Below, piece after piece: positions 49,423-58,123 of a stretch of 64,000 nt of DNA. Each line of letters begins with the position of its first letter. Position 1 is the first letter of the stretch. Origin of the DNA: an uncultured Craurococcus sp. GTDB lineage: Bacteria; Pseudomonadota; Alphaproteobacteria; Acetobacterales; Acetobacteraceae. The notes under the pieces are model-generated. The model was not told the origin of the DNA, did no database searches, and saw only the letters and a program-made list of their open reading frames with translations. Location: positions 88,986 to 152,985 of the forward strand of contig CADCTD010000093.1 in assembly GCA_902805545.1 (NCBI GenBank), read 5' to 3'. A program made the translations under genes and the position numbers.

Positions 49423-50958
49423 ATGGACGCAAGCGGCAATGCGGTAAGCTGGTTCCTCGACCGCCACCTGGCCGAGGGGCGGGGCGGCGCCACCGCCTTC
49501 ACCGACCCCGCGCGCAGCCTGACCTATGCCGCCCTCGCCGAGGCCAGCGCCCGCTTCGCGGGCAGCCTCCGGGCCGCCGGCGTGGCCCGTGAGAGCCGGC
49601 TGCTGATGCTGATGCCGGACACGGTCGATTTCCCGGTCGTCTTCTGGGGCGCGCTGCGGGCCGGCATCGTCCCGGTGCCGGTCAATACCCTGCTGCCGCC
49701 GGAGCAGCTCGCCTACATGCTCGCCGACAGCCGCGCCGCGGCCGTCTGCGCCGCGGCGTCGATGCTGCCCGCGCTCGCCCCGGCGCTGGCCGCGACGCCG
49801 CCGCGCCTGCTGCTGGTGGCGGGGGAGGAGGACCTGCCGCCCGGCGCACTGAGCCTCGAGGGCTTCCTCGCCGAGGGCCAGCCGCTCGCCCAGCCGGTGC
49901 CGGCCAGCCCGGACGAGGTCGCCTTCTGGCTCTACTCCTCCGGCTCGACCGGCGCGCCGAAGGGGGTGAAGCATGTCCATGCCAGCCTCCGCGCCACGGC
50001 CGAGACCTATGGCGCCCAGGTCCTCGGCATCCGCCCGGACGACCTGGTCTACTCCGCCGCCAAGCTCTTCTTCGCCTATGGGCTCGGCAATGCGATGACC
50101 TTCCCCATGGCGGTCGGCGCCGCCAGCCTCCTCCTCCCGGACCGCCCGACCCCCGCCGCCGTGCTCGATGTCATGGGCCGCCACAGCCCAAGCATCTTCT
50201 GCGGCGTGCCGACCCTTTACGCGGCGCTGCTGGCCCAGGGCGAGCTCGGCCGCGGCGCCGGCTCCGACCGGCTGCGCCGCTGCATCTCGGCCGGCGAGGC
50301 GCTGCCGGAGCAGATCGGCCTCCGCTGGCGCGAGCAGACCGGCTGCGACATCCTCGACGGCATCGGCTCCACCGAGATGCTCCACATCTTCGTCAGCAAC
50401 CGGCCGGAGGCGATCCGCTACGGCACCACCGGCCTCGCCGTGCCCGGCTACGACCTCCGCATCGTGGATGAGGCCGGGCGCGAGGTGGCGGATGGCGAGA
50501 TCGGCGAGCTGCTGGTCCGCGGCCCCTCGGCGGCCGAGGGCTACTGGAACCAGCGTGCCAAGACGCGCCGCACCTTCGAGGGCGAGTGGACCCGCACCGG
50601 CGACCAGTACGTCCGTGAGGCGGATGGCTTCTACCGCTACCAGGGCCGCGCCGACGACATGTTCAAGGTGAGCGGCATCTGGGTGTCGCCCTTCGCGGTG
50701 GAGGCGGCGCTGATGACCCACCCCGCGGTGCAGGAGGCCGCCGTCATCGGCGAGGAGGATGCCGATGGCTTGGTGAAGCCCAAGGCCTTCGTCGTGCTGA
50801 AGCCGGACGCCGCCGAGGACAACCTGTTCGACGCGCTGCGCGACACCGCCAAGTCCCGCGCCGGCCCCTGGGCCTATCCGCGCTGGGTGGAGGTGCTGGA
50901 GGAGCTGCCCAAGACCGCGACCGGCAAGATCCAGCGCTTCAAGCTGCGCGCGTCATGA
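49423..50958 (+). CDS. Benzoate-CoA ligase
   Basis: 511 residues of the acyl-adenylate family. The P-loop is YSSGSTGAPKGVKHVH, the adenine motif DGIGSTEMLHIF, the hinge YRYQGRADDMFKVSGIWVSP and the catalytic lysine in PKTATGKIQRFKL. The STGAPKGVKHVH and GSTEMLHIFVSN stretches are characteristic of benzoate/4-hydroxybenzoate-CoA ligases. It makes benzoyl-CoA from benzoate, CoA and ATP. Its TGA overlaps the next gene's ATG. Confidence 0.92.
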   Translation: MDASGNAVSWFLDRHLAEGRGGATAFTDPARSLTYAALAEASARFAGSLRAAGVARESRLLMLMPDTVDFPVVFWGALRAGIVPVPVNTLLPPEQLAYMLADSRAAAVCAAASMLPALAPALAATPPRLLLVAGEEDLPPGALSLEGFLAEGQPLAQPVPASPDEVAFWLYSSGSTGAPKGVKHVHASLRATAETYGAQVLGIRPDDLVYSAAKLFFAYGLGNAMTFPMAVGAASLLLPDRPTPAAVLDVMGRHSPSIFCGVPTLYAALLAQGELGRGAGSDRLRRCISAGEALPEQIGLRWREQTGCDILDGIGSTEMLHIFVSNRPEAIRYGTTGLAVPGYDLRIVDEAGREVADGEIGELLVRGPSAAEGYWNQRAKTRRTFEGEWTRTGDQYVREADGFYRYQGRADDMFKVSGIWVSPFAVEAALMTHPAVQEAAVIGEEDADGLVKPKAFVVLKPDAAEDNLFDALRDTAKSRAGPWAYPRWVEVLEELPKTATGKIQRFKLRAS

Positions 50959-51740
50959 GGATCGAGCTCGCCGAGGGCGCGCTGGAAGCCGCCTGGTGGG
51001 GGAAGGGGCCCGAGGCGGCGCCGACCATCCTGCTGCTGCATGAGGGGCTCGGCAGCCTCTCCCTCTGGCGCGACTTTCCGGAGCGGCTGGCGGCCGCGAC
51101 CGGCTGCGGCGTCATGGCCTTTTCCCGCTTCGGCTATGGCCAGTCGGACGGCATCGCCCTGCCGCGCCCGCTGGATGCCATGCAGCGCGAGGGGCGGGAG
51201 GTGCTGCCGCGCGTGCTGGACGCCGCCGGCATCCGCCGCTGCATCCTGCTCGGCCATTCCGATGGCGGCTCCATCGCCGTCATCCATGCCGGCTCGCACC
51301 AGGACCAGCGGGTGAGGGGCCTCGTGCTGCTCGCCCCGCATGTCTTCGTGGAGGACTCCGCACTGCCGGCCATCCGCGCCGCCCGCCAGCGCTGGGAGGA
51401 GGGCGACCTGCGCGCCCGCCTCGCCCGCCACCACCGCGACCCGGAGGCGGCCTTCCTCGGCTGGAACGACACCTGGCTGCATCCGGACTTCCCGCGCGTC
51501 TTCGACCTGCAGCCAGATGTCGCCCATATCCGCGTGCCCATCCTGGTGGTCCAGGGCGAGGCGGACCCCTACGGCACGCCGGAGCAGGTCCAGGCCATCG
51601 AGCGGGAGGCCTATTGCCCGGTGGAGGCGCTGCTGCTCCCCGGCATCGGCCACGCGCCCCATCAGAAGGCGCCGGAGGCGGTGCTCGCCGCCGTGCAGGA
51701 CTTCACCGCGCGGCTCTTCGGCGCGCATGAGGCATTATAA
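50955..51740 (+). CDS. Alpha/beta hydrolase of the box operon
   Basis: 261 residues. The oxyanion loop is HEGLGSLSLWRDFP, the nucleophile serine lies in GHSDGGS, the acid in VVQGEADPYGT and the histidine in GIGHAPHQ. Homologues of this subgroup accompany box genes in other bacteria. Possible roles are hydrolysis of a lactone or thioester side product, or of a benzoate ester feeding the ligase. The 3' end contains the first half of a palindromic operator-like sequence. Confidence 0.82.
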   Translation: MRIELAEGALEAAWWGKGPEAAPTILLLHEGLGSLSLWRDFPERLAAATGCGVMAFSRFGYGQSDGIALPRPLDAMQREGREVLPRVLDAAGIRRCILLGHSDGGSIAVIHAGSHQDQRVRGLVLLAPHVFVEDSALPAIRAARQRWEEGDLRARLARHHRDPEAAFLGWNDTWLHPDFPRVFDLQPDVAHIRVPILVVQGEADPYGTPEQVQAIEREAYCPVEALLLPGIGHAPHQKAPEAVLAAVQDFTARLFGAHEAL

Positions 51741-51777
51741 TGCATATGCCCTTGCTTAATGTCCGATGTGTGCATTA
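51730..51777. promoter_or_regulatory. Palindromic, AT-rich operator before boxC
   Basis: GCATTATAATGC (51730-51741) is a perfect 12-base palindrome, directly followed by the palindrome GCATATGC (51740-51747). GCATTATA recurs at 51770-51777, exactly 40 bases from the first copy. TGCA occurs at 51739 and 51769. The stretch is strikingly AT-rich here and splits the box operon between the hydrolase and boxC. A second BoxR-controlled promoter is the simplest reading. Confidence 0.55.
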
Positions 51778-51813
51778 TATAGCAGCCATAAGCCCCGAGG
51801 GAGAGGCGCGTCC

Positions 51814-53427
51814 ATGATCGATTTCCAGACCGATCCGAGCCGCTACCGCCATTGGCGGCTGCAATTCGACGGCCCCATCGCCCAGCTCGTCATGGATGTG
51901 GACCCGGCGGGCGGCCTCTTCGAGGGCTATGAGCTGAAGCTCAACTCCTACGACCTCGGCGTCGACATCGAGCTGGCGGACGCCGTGCAGCGCCTGCGCT
52001 TCGAGCACCCGGAGGTGGGCGCCGTCGTCATCCGCTCGGGCAAGGAGAACGTCTTCTGCGCCGGCGCCAATATCCGCATGCTCGGCAAGTCGAGCCACGG
52101 CCACAAGGTCGGCTTCTGCAAATTCACCAACGAGACCCGCTGCGCCATCGAGGATGCCAGCGAGAACTCCGGCCAGCGCTACCTCGCCGCCATCAACGGC
52201 ACCGCGGCGGGCGGCGGCTATGAGCTGGCCGTCGCCACCGACCATATCCTGCTGATCGACGACCGCCGCTCCACCGTCTCCCTGCCGGAGACGCCGCTGC
52301 TCGCCGTCCTTCCCGGCACCGGCGGGCTGACGCGCGTCACCGACAAGCGCAAGGTTCGCCGCGACCTGGCCGATGTCTTCTGCTCCACCGAGGAGGGGGT
52401 GCGCGGCAAGCGCGCCGTCGAGTGGCGGCTGGTGGACGAGGTCGTGCCGCCCTCCGCCTGGGAAGGCCGCGTGATGCAGCGCGCCGCCGAGATCGCCGCG
52501 CGCTCCGACCGGCCGCGGGAGGCGCGCGGCGTCGCCCTCACCCCGCTCGAGCGGCGGATCGAGGCGGATGCGCTGCGCTACGGCTTCGTCTCCGTCGCCA
52601 TCGACCGGGCGAAGCGCCAGGCCGTCCTCACCGTCACCGCGCCGCAGGGCCCGCCGCCCGAGGCGCTGGAGGCCGCGAAGACCGCCGGCTTCTGGCCGCT
52701 GCAGATGGCGCGCGAGCTGGACGACGCCATGCTGCATCTCCGCCTGAACGAGCCGGAGATCGGCCTCTGGGTGCTGCGGACGGAGGGCGATTCCGCCCAT
52801 GTCCTGGCGCATGACGCCTTCCTCGAGGCGCACAAGGCCGACTGGTTCGTCCGCGAGGTCCGGCTGAGCCTGAAGCGCGTGCTGAAGCGCCTCGACATGA
52901 CCTCGCGCAGCCTCGTCGCGCTGATCGAGCCCGGCAGCTGCTTCGCCGGCACGCTGGCCGAGCTCGCCTTCGCCGCCGACCGCAGCGTGATGCGCCATGG
53001 CGCGGCGCTCGCCCTTTCGCCGCTCAACCACGGCGCCTATCCCATGGCCAACGGCCTGACCCGGCTGGAGGCGCGCTTCTACGGCGAGCCCGCCAGCCTC
53101 GACGCCGCCCGCGCCCGGCCCGGCGCGATCGAGGCGGAGGATGCGGAGGCGATGGGCCTCGTCACCTTCGCCTATGACGAGGTGGACTGGGAGGACGAGG
53201 TCCGCATCATGCTGGAGGAGCGCACCAGCTTCTCGCCCGATGCGCTGACGGGGATGGAGGCCAATCTCCGCTTCGTCGGGCCGGAGACGATGGAGACCCG
53301 GATCTTCGGCCGGCTGACGGCCTGGCAGAACTGGATCTTCCAGCGCCCCAACTCGGTCGGCGAGCAAGGCGCGCTGAAGCTCTACGGCAGCGGCGTTCAG
53401 CCGAGCTTCGACCGGAACCGCGTATAG
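51814..53427 (+). CDS. boxC: 2,3-Epoxybenzoyl-CoA dihydrolase (benzoyl-CoA-dihydrodiol lyase)
   Basis: 537 residues of the enlarged crotonase type specific to BoxC. The CoA-binding crotonase core includes SGKENVFCAGANIRMLG, and INGTAAGGGYELAVATDHILLIDD forms the oxyanion hole. BoxC hydrolyses the epoxide, opens the ring and releases formate, giving 3,4-dehydroadipyl-CoA semialdehyde. ATG 51814 has GAGGGAGAGG upstream. boxB follows 17 bases after the stop. Confidence 0.95.
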   Translation: MIDFQTDPSRYRHWRLQFDGPIAQLVMDVDPAGGLFEGYELKLNSYDLGVDIELADAVQRLRFEHPEVGAVVIRSGKENVFCAGANIRMLGKSSHGHKVGFCKFTNETRCAIEDASENSGQRYLAAINGTAAGGGYELAVATDHILLIDDRRSTVSLPETPLLAVLPGTGGLTRVTDKRKVRRDLADVFCSTEEGVRGKRAVEWRLVDEVVPPSAWEGRVMQRAAEIAARSDRPREARGVALTPLERRIEADALRYGFVSVAIDRAKRQAVLTVTAPQGPPPEALEAAKTAGFWPLQMARELDDAMLHLRLNEPEIGLWVLRTEGDSAHVLAHDAFLEAHKADWFVREVRLSLKRVLKRLDMTSRSLVALIEPGSCFAGTLAELAFAADRSVMRHGAALALSPLNHGAYPMANGLTRLEARFYGEPASLDAARARPGAIEAEDAEAMGLVTFAYDEVDWEDEVRIMLEERTSFSPDALTGMEANLRFVGPETMETRIFGRLTAWQNWIFQRPNSVGEQGALKLYGSGVQPSFDRNRV

Positions 53428-53444
53428 ATCCGAGGAGACGAGAC

Positions 53445-54893
53445 ATGCCCGACGGAATGAACGTCGATTATGACGGCCTGATCCCGAACAATGTCGGCCT
53501 GGCCGAGGACGCGCGGGTGAAGAAGGCGCTGGAGACCTGGCACCCCGGCTATATCGACTGGTGGAAGGACATGGGCCCCGAGGGCTTCCAGGAGGCGCTG
53601 GTCTATCTCCGCACCGCCGTCAGCGTCGACCCGAAGGGCTGGGCGCGCTTCGACTACGTGAAGATGCCCGAGTACAAGTGGGGCATCCTGCTGGCGCCGA
53701 AGGTCGAGAACCGCCTCATCGGCTTCGGCCAGCACAAGGGCGAGCCCGCCTGGCAGGAGATCCCCGGCGAGTACCGCGGCATGCTGCGCCGGTTGATGGT
53801 GATCCAGGGCGATACCGAGCCCGCCTCGGTCGAGCAGCAGCGCCATCTCGGCAAGACCGCGCCCTCGCTCTACGACCTGCGCAACCTCTTCCAGGTCAAT
53901 GTGGAGGAGGGCCGGCATCTCTGGGCCATGGTCTACCTGCTGCAGAAATACCTCGGCAAGGACGGGCGCGAGGAGGCTGAGGAGCTGCTGAACCGCCGTT
54001 CCGGCAATGCCGACAGCCCGCGCATGCTGGGCGCCTTCAACGAGGCAACGCCGGACTGGGTGAGCTTCTTCATGTTCACCTTCTTCACCGACCGCGACGG
54101 CAAGATGCAGCTCGAGGCGCTGGCGCAGTCGGGCTTCGACCCGCTGAGCCGCACCTGCCGCTTCATGCTGACCGAGGAGGCGCACCACATGTTCGTCGGC
54201 GAGACCGGCGTTCAGCGCATCATCGAGCGGACCTGCGAGGCGATGAAGGCGGCCGGCATCAGCGACCCGACGGATGTGGAGCGCATCCGCGCGCTCGGCG
54301 TCGTCGACCTGCCGACGCTCCAGCGCAAGATGAACCTGCATTTCTCGCTGACCCTCGACCTCTTCGGCAACGAGGTCTCGACCAATGCGGCCAATGCCTA
54401 CAATGCCGGGATGAAGGGCCGCTACCGCGAGGACAAGATCGAGGACGACCACCGCCTGCTCGACGCCACCTACCCCGTGCTCCGCTGCATCGACGGGCAG
54501 ATTGCTCAGGAGGCGGTGCCGGCGCTCTCAGCGCTCAACATGCGACTGCGCGACGACTACGTGCAGGATTGCCAGGGCGGGGTGAACCGCTGGAACAAGG
54601 CGATCGAGAAGGCCGGCATCCAGTTCCGCCTGACCCTGCCGCATGTCGCCTTCAACCGGCGCATCGGCGAGTTCTCGCGCCTCCATGCCGATCCGGAGGG
54701 GCGCGTCATCGATGCCGCGACCTTTGCCGCCAACCATGACCGCTGGCTGCCGAATGCGGACGACAACCTCTACATCACCGGGCTGATGAAGCCGGTCGAT
54801 GCCGCGGGCGCCTATGCCGGCTGGATCGCGGCGCCGAAGGTCGGCATCGACAACAAGCCCGGCCATTTCGAGTATGTGAAGATCTGGAACTGA
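53445..54893 (+). CDS. boxB: Benzoyl-CoA 2,3-epoxidase subunit B (diiron oxygenase)
   Basis: 482 residues. Candidate diiron ligands are E125, E155 and H158 (EEGRHLW), D216, and E245 and H248 (EEAHHM). The two ExxH pairs have the ferritin-like spacing expected for BoxB. It uses electrons from BoxA to epoxidise benzoyl-CoA. The length and the start (MPDGMNVDYDGLIPNNVGL) fit the family. It lies between boxC and boxA, the usual order. Confidence 0.96.
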   Translation: MPDGMNVDYDGLIPNNVGLAEDARVKKALETWHPGYIDWWKDMGPEGFQEALVYLRTAVSVDPKGWARFDYVKMPEYKWGILLAPKVENRLIGFGQHKGEPAWQEIPGEYRGMLRRLMVIQGDTEPASVEQQRHLGKTAPSLYDLRNLFQVNVEEGRHLWAMVYLLQKYLGKDGREEAEELLNRRSGNADSPRMLGAFNEATPDWVSFFMFTFFTDRDGKMQLEALAQSGFDPLSRTCRFMLTEEAHHMFVGETGVQRIIERTCEAMKAAGISDPTDVERIRALGVVDLPTLQRKMNLHFSLTLDLFGNEVSTNAANAYNAGMKGRYREDKIEDDHRLLDATYPVLRCIDGQIAQEAVPALSALNMRLRDDYVQDCQGGVNRWNKAIEKAGIQFRLTLPHVAFNRRIGEFSRLHADPEGRVIDAATFAANHDRWLPNADDNLYITGLMKPVDAAGAYAGWIAAPKVGIDNKPGHFEYVKIWN

Positions 54894-54949
54894 CCAGCCG
54901 CCGGGCGCGGGCCGGCCCGCGCCTGGCGAGTGTGGCGGAGGAAGCAGGC

Positions 54950-56098
54950 ATGCTGAAGCAGCACCTCATCGACCCCGAGATCTGCATCCGCTGCAACACC
55001 TGCGAGGCGACCTGCACGATCGGCGCCATCACCCATGACGACAACAACTACGTCGTGGACTCGTCGATCTGCAACGCCTGCATGGATTGCGTGGCGCCCT
55101 GCCCGACGGGCGCGATCGACAACTGGTTCCAGGTGCCGGCGGCCTTCAGCCTGGAGGAGCAATTCTCCTGGTCCGAGCTGCCGCCGCGCCCGGCCGAGGA
55201 GGCCGCGCCCGACGCCCTCGACGAGCAGGCCGAGGCGCTGATCGCCGCGGCCCATGCCGGCGCCGGCGGCAAGGCGCGCGCCCCGGCCTCGGCCAGCAAG
55301 CCGCGCGTCAACCTCTTCAACCGCGCGGCGCCGGCCATGGCGAAGGTCGTGGGCAACATCCGCGTCACGCGCGCCGAGTCCGGCTCCGACGTCCACCACA
55401 TCATCCTCGACTTCGGCGCGACCGCCTTCCCGGTGCTGGAGGGCCAGAGCATCGGCGTCACCCCGCCGGGCGCGGCGGAGATGCGGCTCTACTCCATCAG
55501 CAGCGCGCGCGACGGCGAGCGGCCGAACACCAACAACCTGGCGCTGACGGTCAAGCGCGTGGAAGGCGGCCTCGCCTCCAACTACCTCTGCGACCTGCCG
55601 ATCGGCGCGACGGTGCCGGTGACCGGGCCCTTCGGCGCCACCTTCCTGATGCCGGACGATTCCGACACCGACCTCGTCATGATCTGCACCGGCACCGGCG
55701 CCGCGCCCTTCCGCGGCTTCACCGAGCGGCGGCGCCGCCTGGCGCAGCAGGGCAGGGGGCGGCTGCACCTCTTCTTCGGCGCCCGCACGCCGGAGGAGCT
55801 GCCCTATTTCGGCCCGCTGCAGAAGGTGCCGGCGGCGCTGCTCGACCAGCATCTCTGCTTCAGCCGCGTGCCCGAGAAGCCGCGCGAATACGTCCAGCAC
55901 CGCATGCTCGCCGAGGGGCCGGCGCTCGCGGCGTTGCTCCGCAAGCCCTCCACCCATATCTATGTCTGCGGGCTGCGCGGGCTTGAGGCCGGCGTGGAGG
56001 AGGCGCTCGAGGCGATCGGGCGCGAGCATGGCATCGACTGGCCCGGGCTGCGCGGCCAGATGCGGGAGCAGGGACGTTACCACGTTGAGACCTACTGA
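54950..56098 (+). CDS. boxA: Benzoyl-CoA 2,3-epoxidase reductase subunit A
   Basis: 382 residues. The N-terminus holds two 4Fe-4S motifs (CIRCNTCEATC and CNACMDCVAPCPTG). After a flexible linker (about 95-125) comes a ferredoxin-NADP-reductase-like module with MRLYSISSAR for FAD and MICTGTGAAPFRGF for NADPH, ending in HVETY. It passes electrons from NADPH to BoxB. ATG 54950 follows GAGGAAG by five bases; GTG 54932 is less well placed. Confidence 0.95.
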   Translation: MLKQHLIDPEICIRCNTCEATCTIGAITHDDNNYVVDSSICNACMDCVAPCPTGAIDNWFQVPAAFSLEEQFSWSELPPRPAEEAAPDALDEQAEALIAAAHAGAGGKARAPASASKPRVNLFNRAAPAMAKVVGNIRVTRAESGSDVHHIILDFGATAFPVLEGQSIGVTPPGAAEMRLYSISSARDGERPNTNNLALTVKRVEGGLASNYLCDLPIGATVPVTGPFGATFLMPDDSDTDLVMICTGTGAAPFRGFTERRRRLAQQGRGRLHLFFGARTPEELPYFGPLQKVPAALLDQHLCFSRVPEKPREYVQHRMLAEGPALAALLRKPSTHIYVCGLRGLEAGVEEALEAIGREHGIDWPGLRGQMREQGRYHVETY

Positions 56099-56510
56099 GG
56101 CCTTCACCCATACCCGCCGCATCACCTGGGGCGAGACCGATGCGGCGCGCATCGCCTATACCGCGCGCTTCCTCGACTTCGCCATGGAGGCGGTGGAGCG
56201 CTGGTTCCAGGACCGGCTCGGCACCGGCTGGTACGAGATGAATGTCGACGAGGGCATCGGCACGCCCTTCGTGCATGTGCAGATGGATTTCCGCAGCCCC
56301 GTCACCCCGCGCGACACGCTGGCGAGCACGGTGCGGCTGGCCCGCCTCGGCGGCTCCTCGCTGCGCTTCGCCGTGACGGGCCGCGTCGGCGAGCGGCTGG
56401 TCTACGAGGCGGAGCTGGTCTGCGCCTTCGTCGATGCCGCGCGCATGAAGCCGATCCCCGCGCCCGAGCGCTACCGCGCCGCGCTGGAGGCGGAAGCGGC
56501 GCTCGCCTGA
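56085..56510 (+). CDS. Hotdog thioesterase after boxA
   Basis: 141 residues from TTG 56085, which overlaps the boxA end by 14 bases. The hotdog motif TWGETDAARIAYTARFLDFAMEAVERWF carries the active-site aspartate of the 4-hydroxybenzoyl-CoA thioesterase type. Translational coupling to boxA suggests that it prevents benzoyl-CoA overload. It overlaps the convergent PaaI-like gene by 40 bases. Confidence 0.85.
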   Translation: MRPTEAFTHTRRITWGETDAARIAYTARFLDFAMEAVERWFQDRLGTGWYEMNVDEGIGTPFVHVQMDFRSPVTPRDTLASTVRLARLGGSSLRFAVTGRVGERLVYEAELVCAFVDAARMKPIPAPERYRAALEAEAALA

Positions 56511-56962
56511 GCCTCCAGCAGCCGCGCGATCCGGTCGAAGCGCGGGTCCGGGTCGCCGGAATGGCGGAAGGTGCCGCTGGCGCGCAGCACCGGCTCGCCA
56601 TCCGCCGTCACCAGGCATTGGCCGAAGAGCATGCCGCGCGTCACCTTCAGCACCTCCGGCCGCGCCTCCACCCAGGCGCCGATGCGCGCCGGGCCGATGA
56701 AGTCCGTCGCCAGGCTGACGGTGACGAGGAACCTCCTGAGCCGCGCCACATGGTTGCAGCCGCCGGTCAGCACGATGTCGGCGAAGGCCGTCAGCATCCC
56801 GCCGTGGCAGAGCTCCATCGGGTTGCAATGCCTGAGCTCCACCCGGAAGCCGAGCAGGATGCCTTCGCCCTCCGGCTTCACCCAGAAGGGCCCGACCAGG
56901 CTGTTGAAGATCGGCAGCGCATGCTCCGGCAGGCGGAGATAGCCGGGCGGCGCTGGGCTCAT
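56471..56962 (-). CDS. PaaI-like hotdog thioesterase in the boxR operon
   Basis: 163 residues. The motif MELCHGGMLTAFADIVLTGG provides the HGG and aspartate of PaaI-type thioesterases, with the strand VTVSLATDFIGPA. Its start overlaps the boxR stop by four bases, so it is co-expressed with the regulator. It may lower the level of an aryl-CoA, such as the benzoyl-CoA inducer itself. This is inference. Confidence 0.83.
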   Translation of the reverse strand: MSPAPPGYLRLPEHALPIFNSLVGPFWVKPEGEGILLGFRVELRHCNPMELCHGGMLTAFADIVLTGGCNHVARLRRFLVTVSLATDFIGPARIGAWVEARPEVLKVTRGMLFGQCLVTADGEPVLRASGTFRHSGDPDPRFDRIARLLEAQASAASASSAAR

Positions 56963-57849
56963 GCGGCGGTATCCCTCTGCAGCCCGGCGAGCAGCGCCTC
57001 GAGGCTCGCCTCCGGCGCCTGGCCGGTCGTGTCGATGGTGAGGTCGGCCTTGGCATAGAGCGCCTCACGGCTCGAGAGGATGGCGCGGAGATCCTCCATG
57101 GCGCGGCGGTTGTCGCGCATCGGCCGGGTGTCGCCCTGCTCGACGACGCGGCGCATATGCTCCTCCGGCGAGGCGCGGAGCCAGACGGTGGTGCAGGTGT
57201 CGAGCAGGAACTCGAAGCTCCCCGCCTCCGCCACGATGCCGCCGCCGGTGGCGATCACCGCCGGCTCGCCCTCGCGCACCAGGCGCTGCAGCGCCTCCCG
57301 CTCCAGCCGGCGGAAGCCTTCCTGCCCATGGATGGCGAAGATGTCGGAGAGGTCCATGCGCCCCTCGCGCTCCACCTCCCGGTCCAGCTCGACGAAGCGG
57401 GTGCCGAGCCGCGCCGCCAGCATCCCCCCGAGCGTCGACTTGCCGGCGCCGCGCAGCCCGACGAGGGCGATCCGCTGCGCCCGGCTGTCGGCCTCCCGCC
57501 GCCCGAGATGGCGCAGCAGCAGGCCGAGCGCCTCGGCCAGCCGCGCCTCGGGCAGCTGCGCCACCACCTGCTCCAGCAGCACCCGCTCCACCGTGCGCTC
57601 CGGCCTCTCCCCGACCAGCTCCTCGACGGCGAGGCCAAGCGCGCGGGCGATGCGGCGCAGCAGCAGGATGGAGATGTTGCCGTGCCCCGCCTCGATCTGC
57701 GCGATGTAGCGCTCCGAGACATGGGAGCGGCGCGAGAGGTCCCGCCGCGTCACGCCCCGCCGCGCGCGCAGCATGCGCAGCCGGTCGCCGAGCGCGGCGA
57801 GGAAGGCGCTGTCCTCCGGTTCGGCATGGGAGCGGTCGGGCGTGGTCAC
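56959..57849 (-). CDS. boxR: BoxR-type repressor: HTH fused to shikimate-kinase-like domain
   Basis: 296 residues from GTG 57849. The XRE-type HTH (about 20-80) contains RRDLSRRSHVSERYIAQIEAGHGNIS. The C-terminal shikimate-kinase-like domain has an intact P-loop G131-LRGAGKST, ELDREVEREGRMDLSDIFAIHGQEGFR and VIATGGGIV. This fusion defines BzdR/BoxR, in which the kinase-like domain binds benzoyl-CoA and relieves repression. The neighbouring box genes and TGCA repeats support the role. No clear TGCA pair is seen before boxR itself. Confidence 0.94.
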   Translation of the reverse strand: MTTPDRSHAEPEDSAFLAALGDRLRMLRARRGVTRRDLSRRSHVSERYIAQIEAGHGNISILLLRRIARALGLAVEELVGERPERTVERVLLEQVVAQLPEARLAEALGLLLRHLGRREADSRAQRIALVGLRGAGKSTLGGMLAARLGTRFVELDREVEREGRMDLSDIFAIHGQEGFRRLEREALQRLVREGEPAVIATGGGIVAEAGSFEFLLDTCTTVWLRASPEEHMRRVVEQGDTRPMRDNRRAMEDLRAILSSREALYAKADLTIDTTGQAPEASLEALLAGLQRDTAA

Positions 57850-58123
57850 GGCGGGGCGTCTTGGACCGTTTCGTTCAATCGCACAACAACCGCCGGCAGG
57901 GACACGTCCGCCAGGGCCGCCGGTCCTGACGATGGCAGGGACCGCGCCCGATTACGGCCCGGGCCCCCGGCTGGCAAGCGGGAAGCGCAAGGCCGCCGGG
58001 AAAGCAGGCGAAATGCCTGCCGTCTAGGCAATCTCGGTTTGCGGGCGGCTTGTTTCCCCGCTGCGGCTGCTTGAAGCGGGAGGGGATTCTGCCGCAGGCT
58101 CCGGTGCGAGGGGGATTCTTCGC
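57850..58123. other. Gap between boxR and the ABC transporter operon
   Basis: No gene is supported here. A small hairpin GCAGGC/GCCTGC lies at 58004-58020. The sequence GGGGATTCT occurs twice (58082-58090 and 58111-58119), 29 bases apart, next to the start of the ATPase gene. A purine-rich SD, GAGGGGG, lies at 58108-58114. Promoters of boxR and of the transporter must lie here, but no consensus boxes stand out. Confidence 0.5.
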
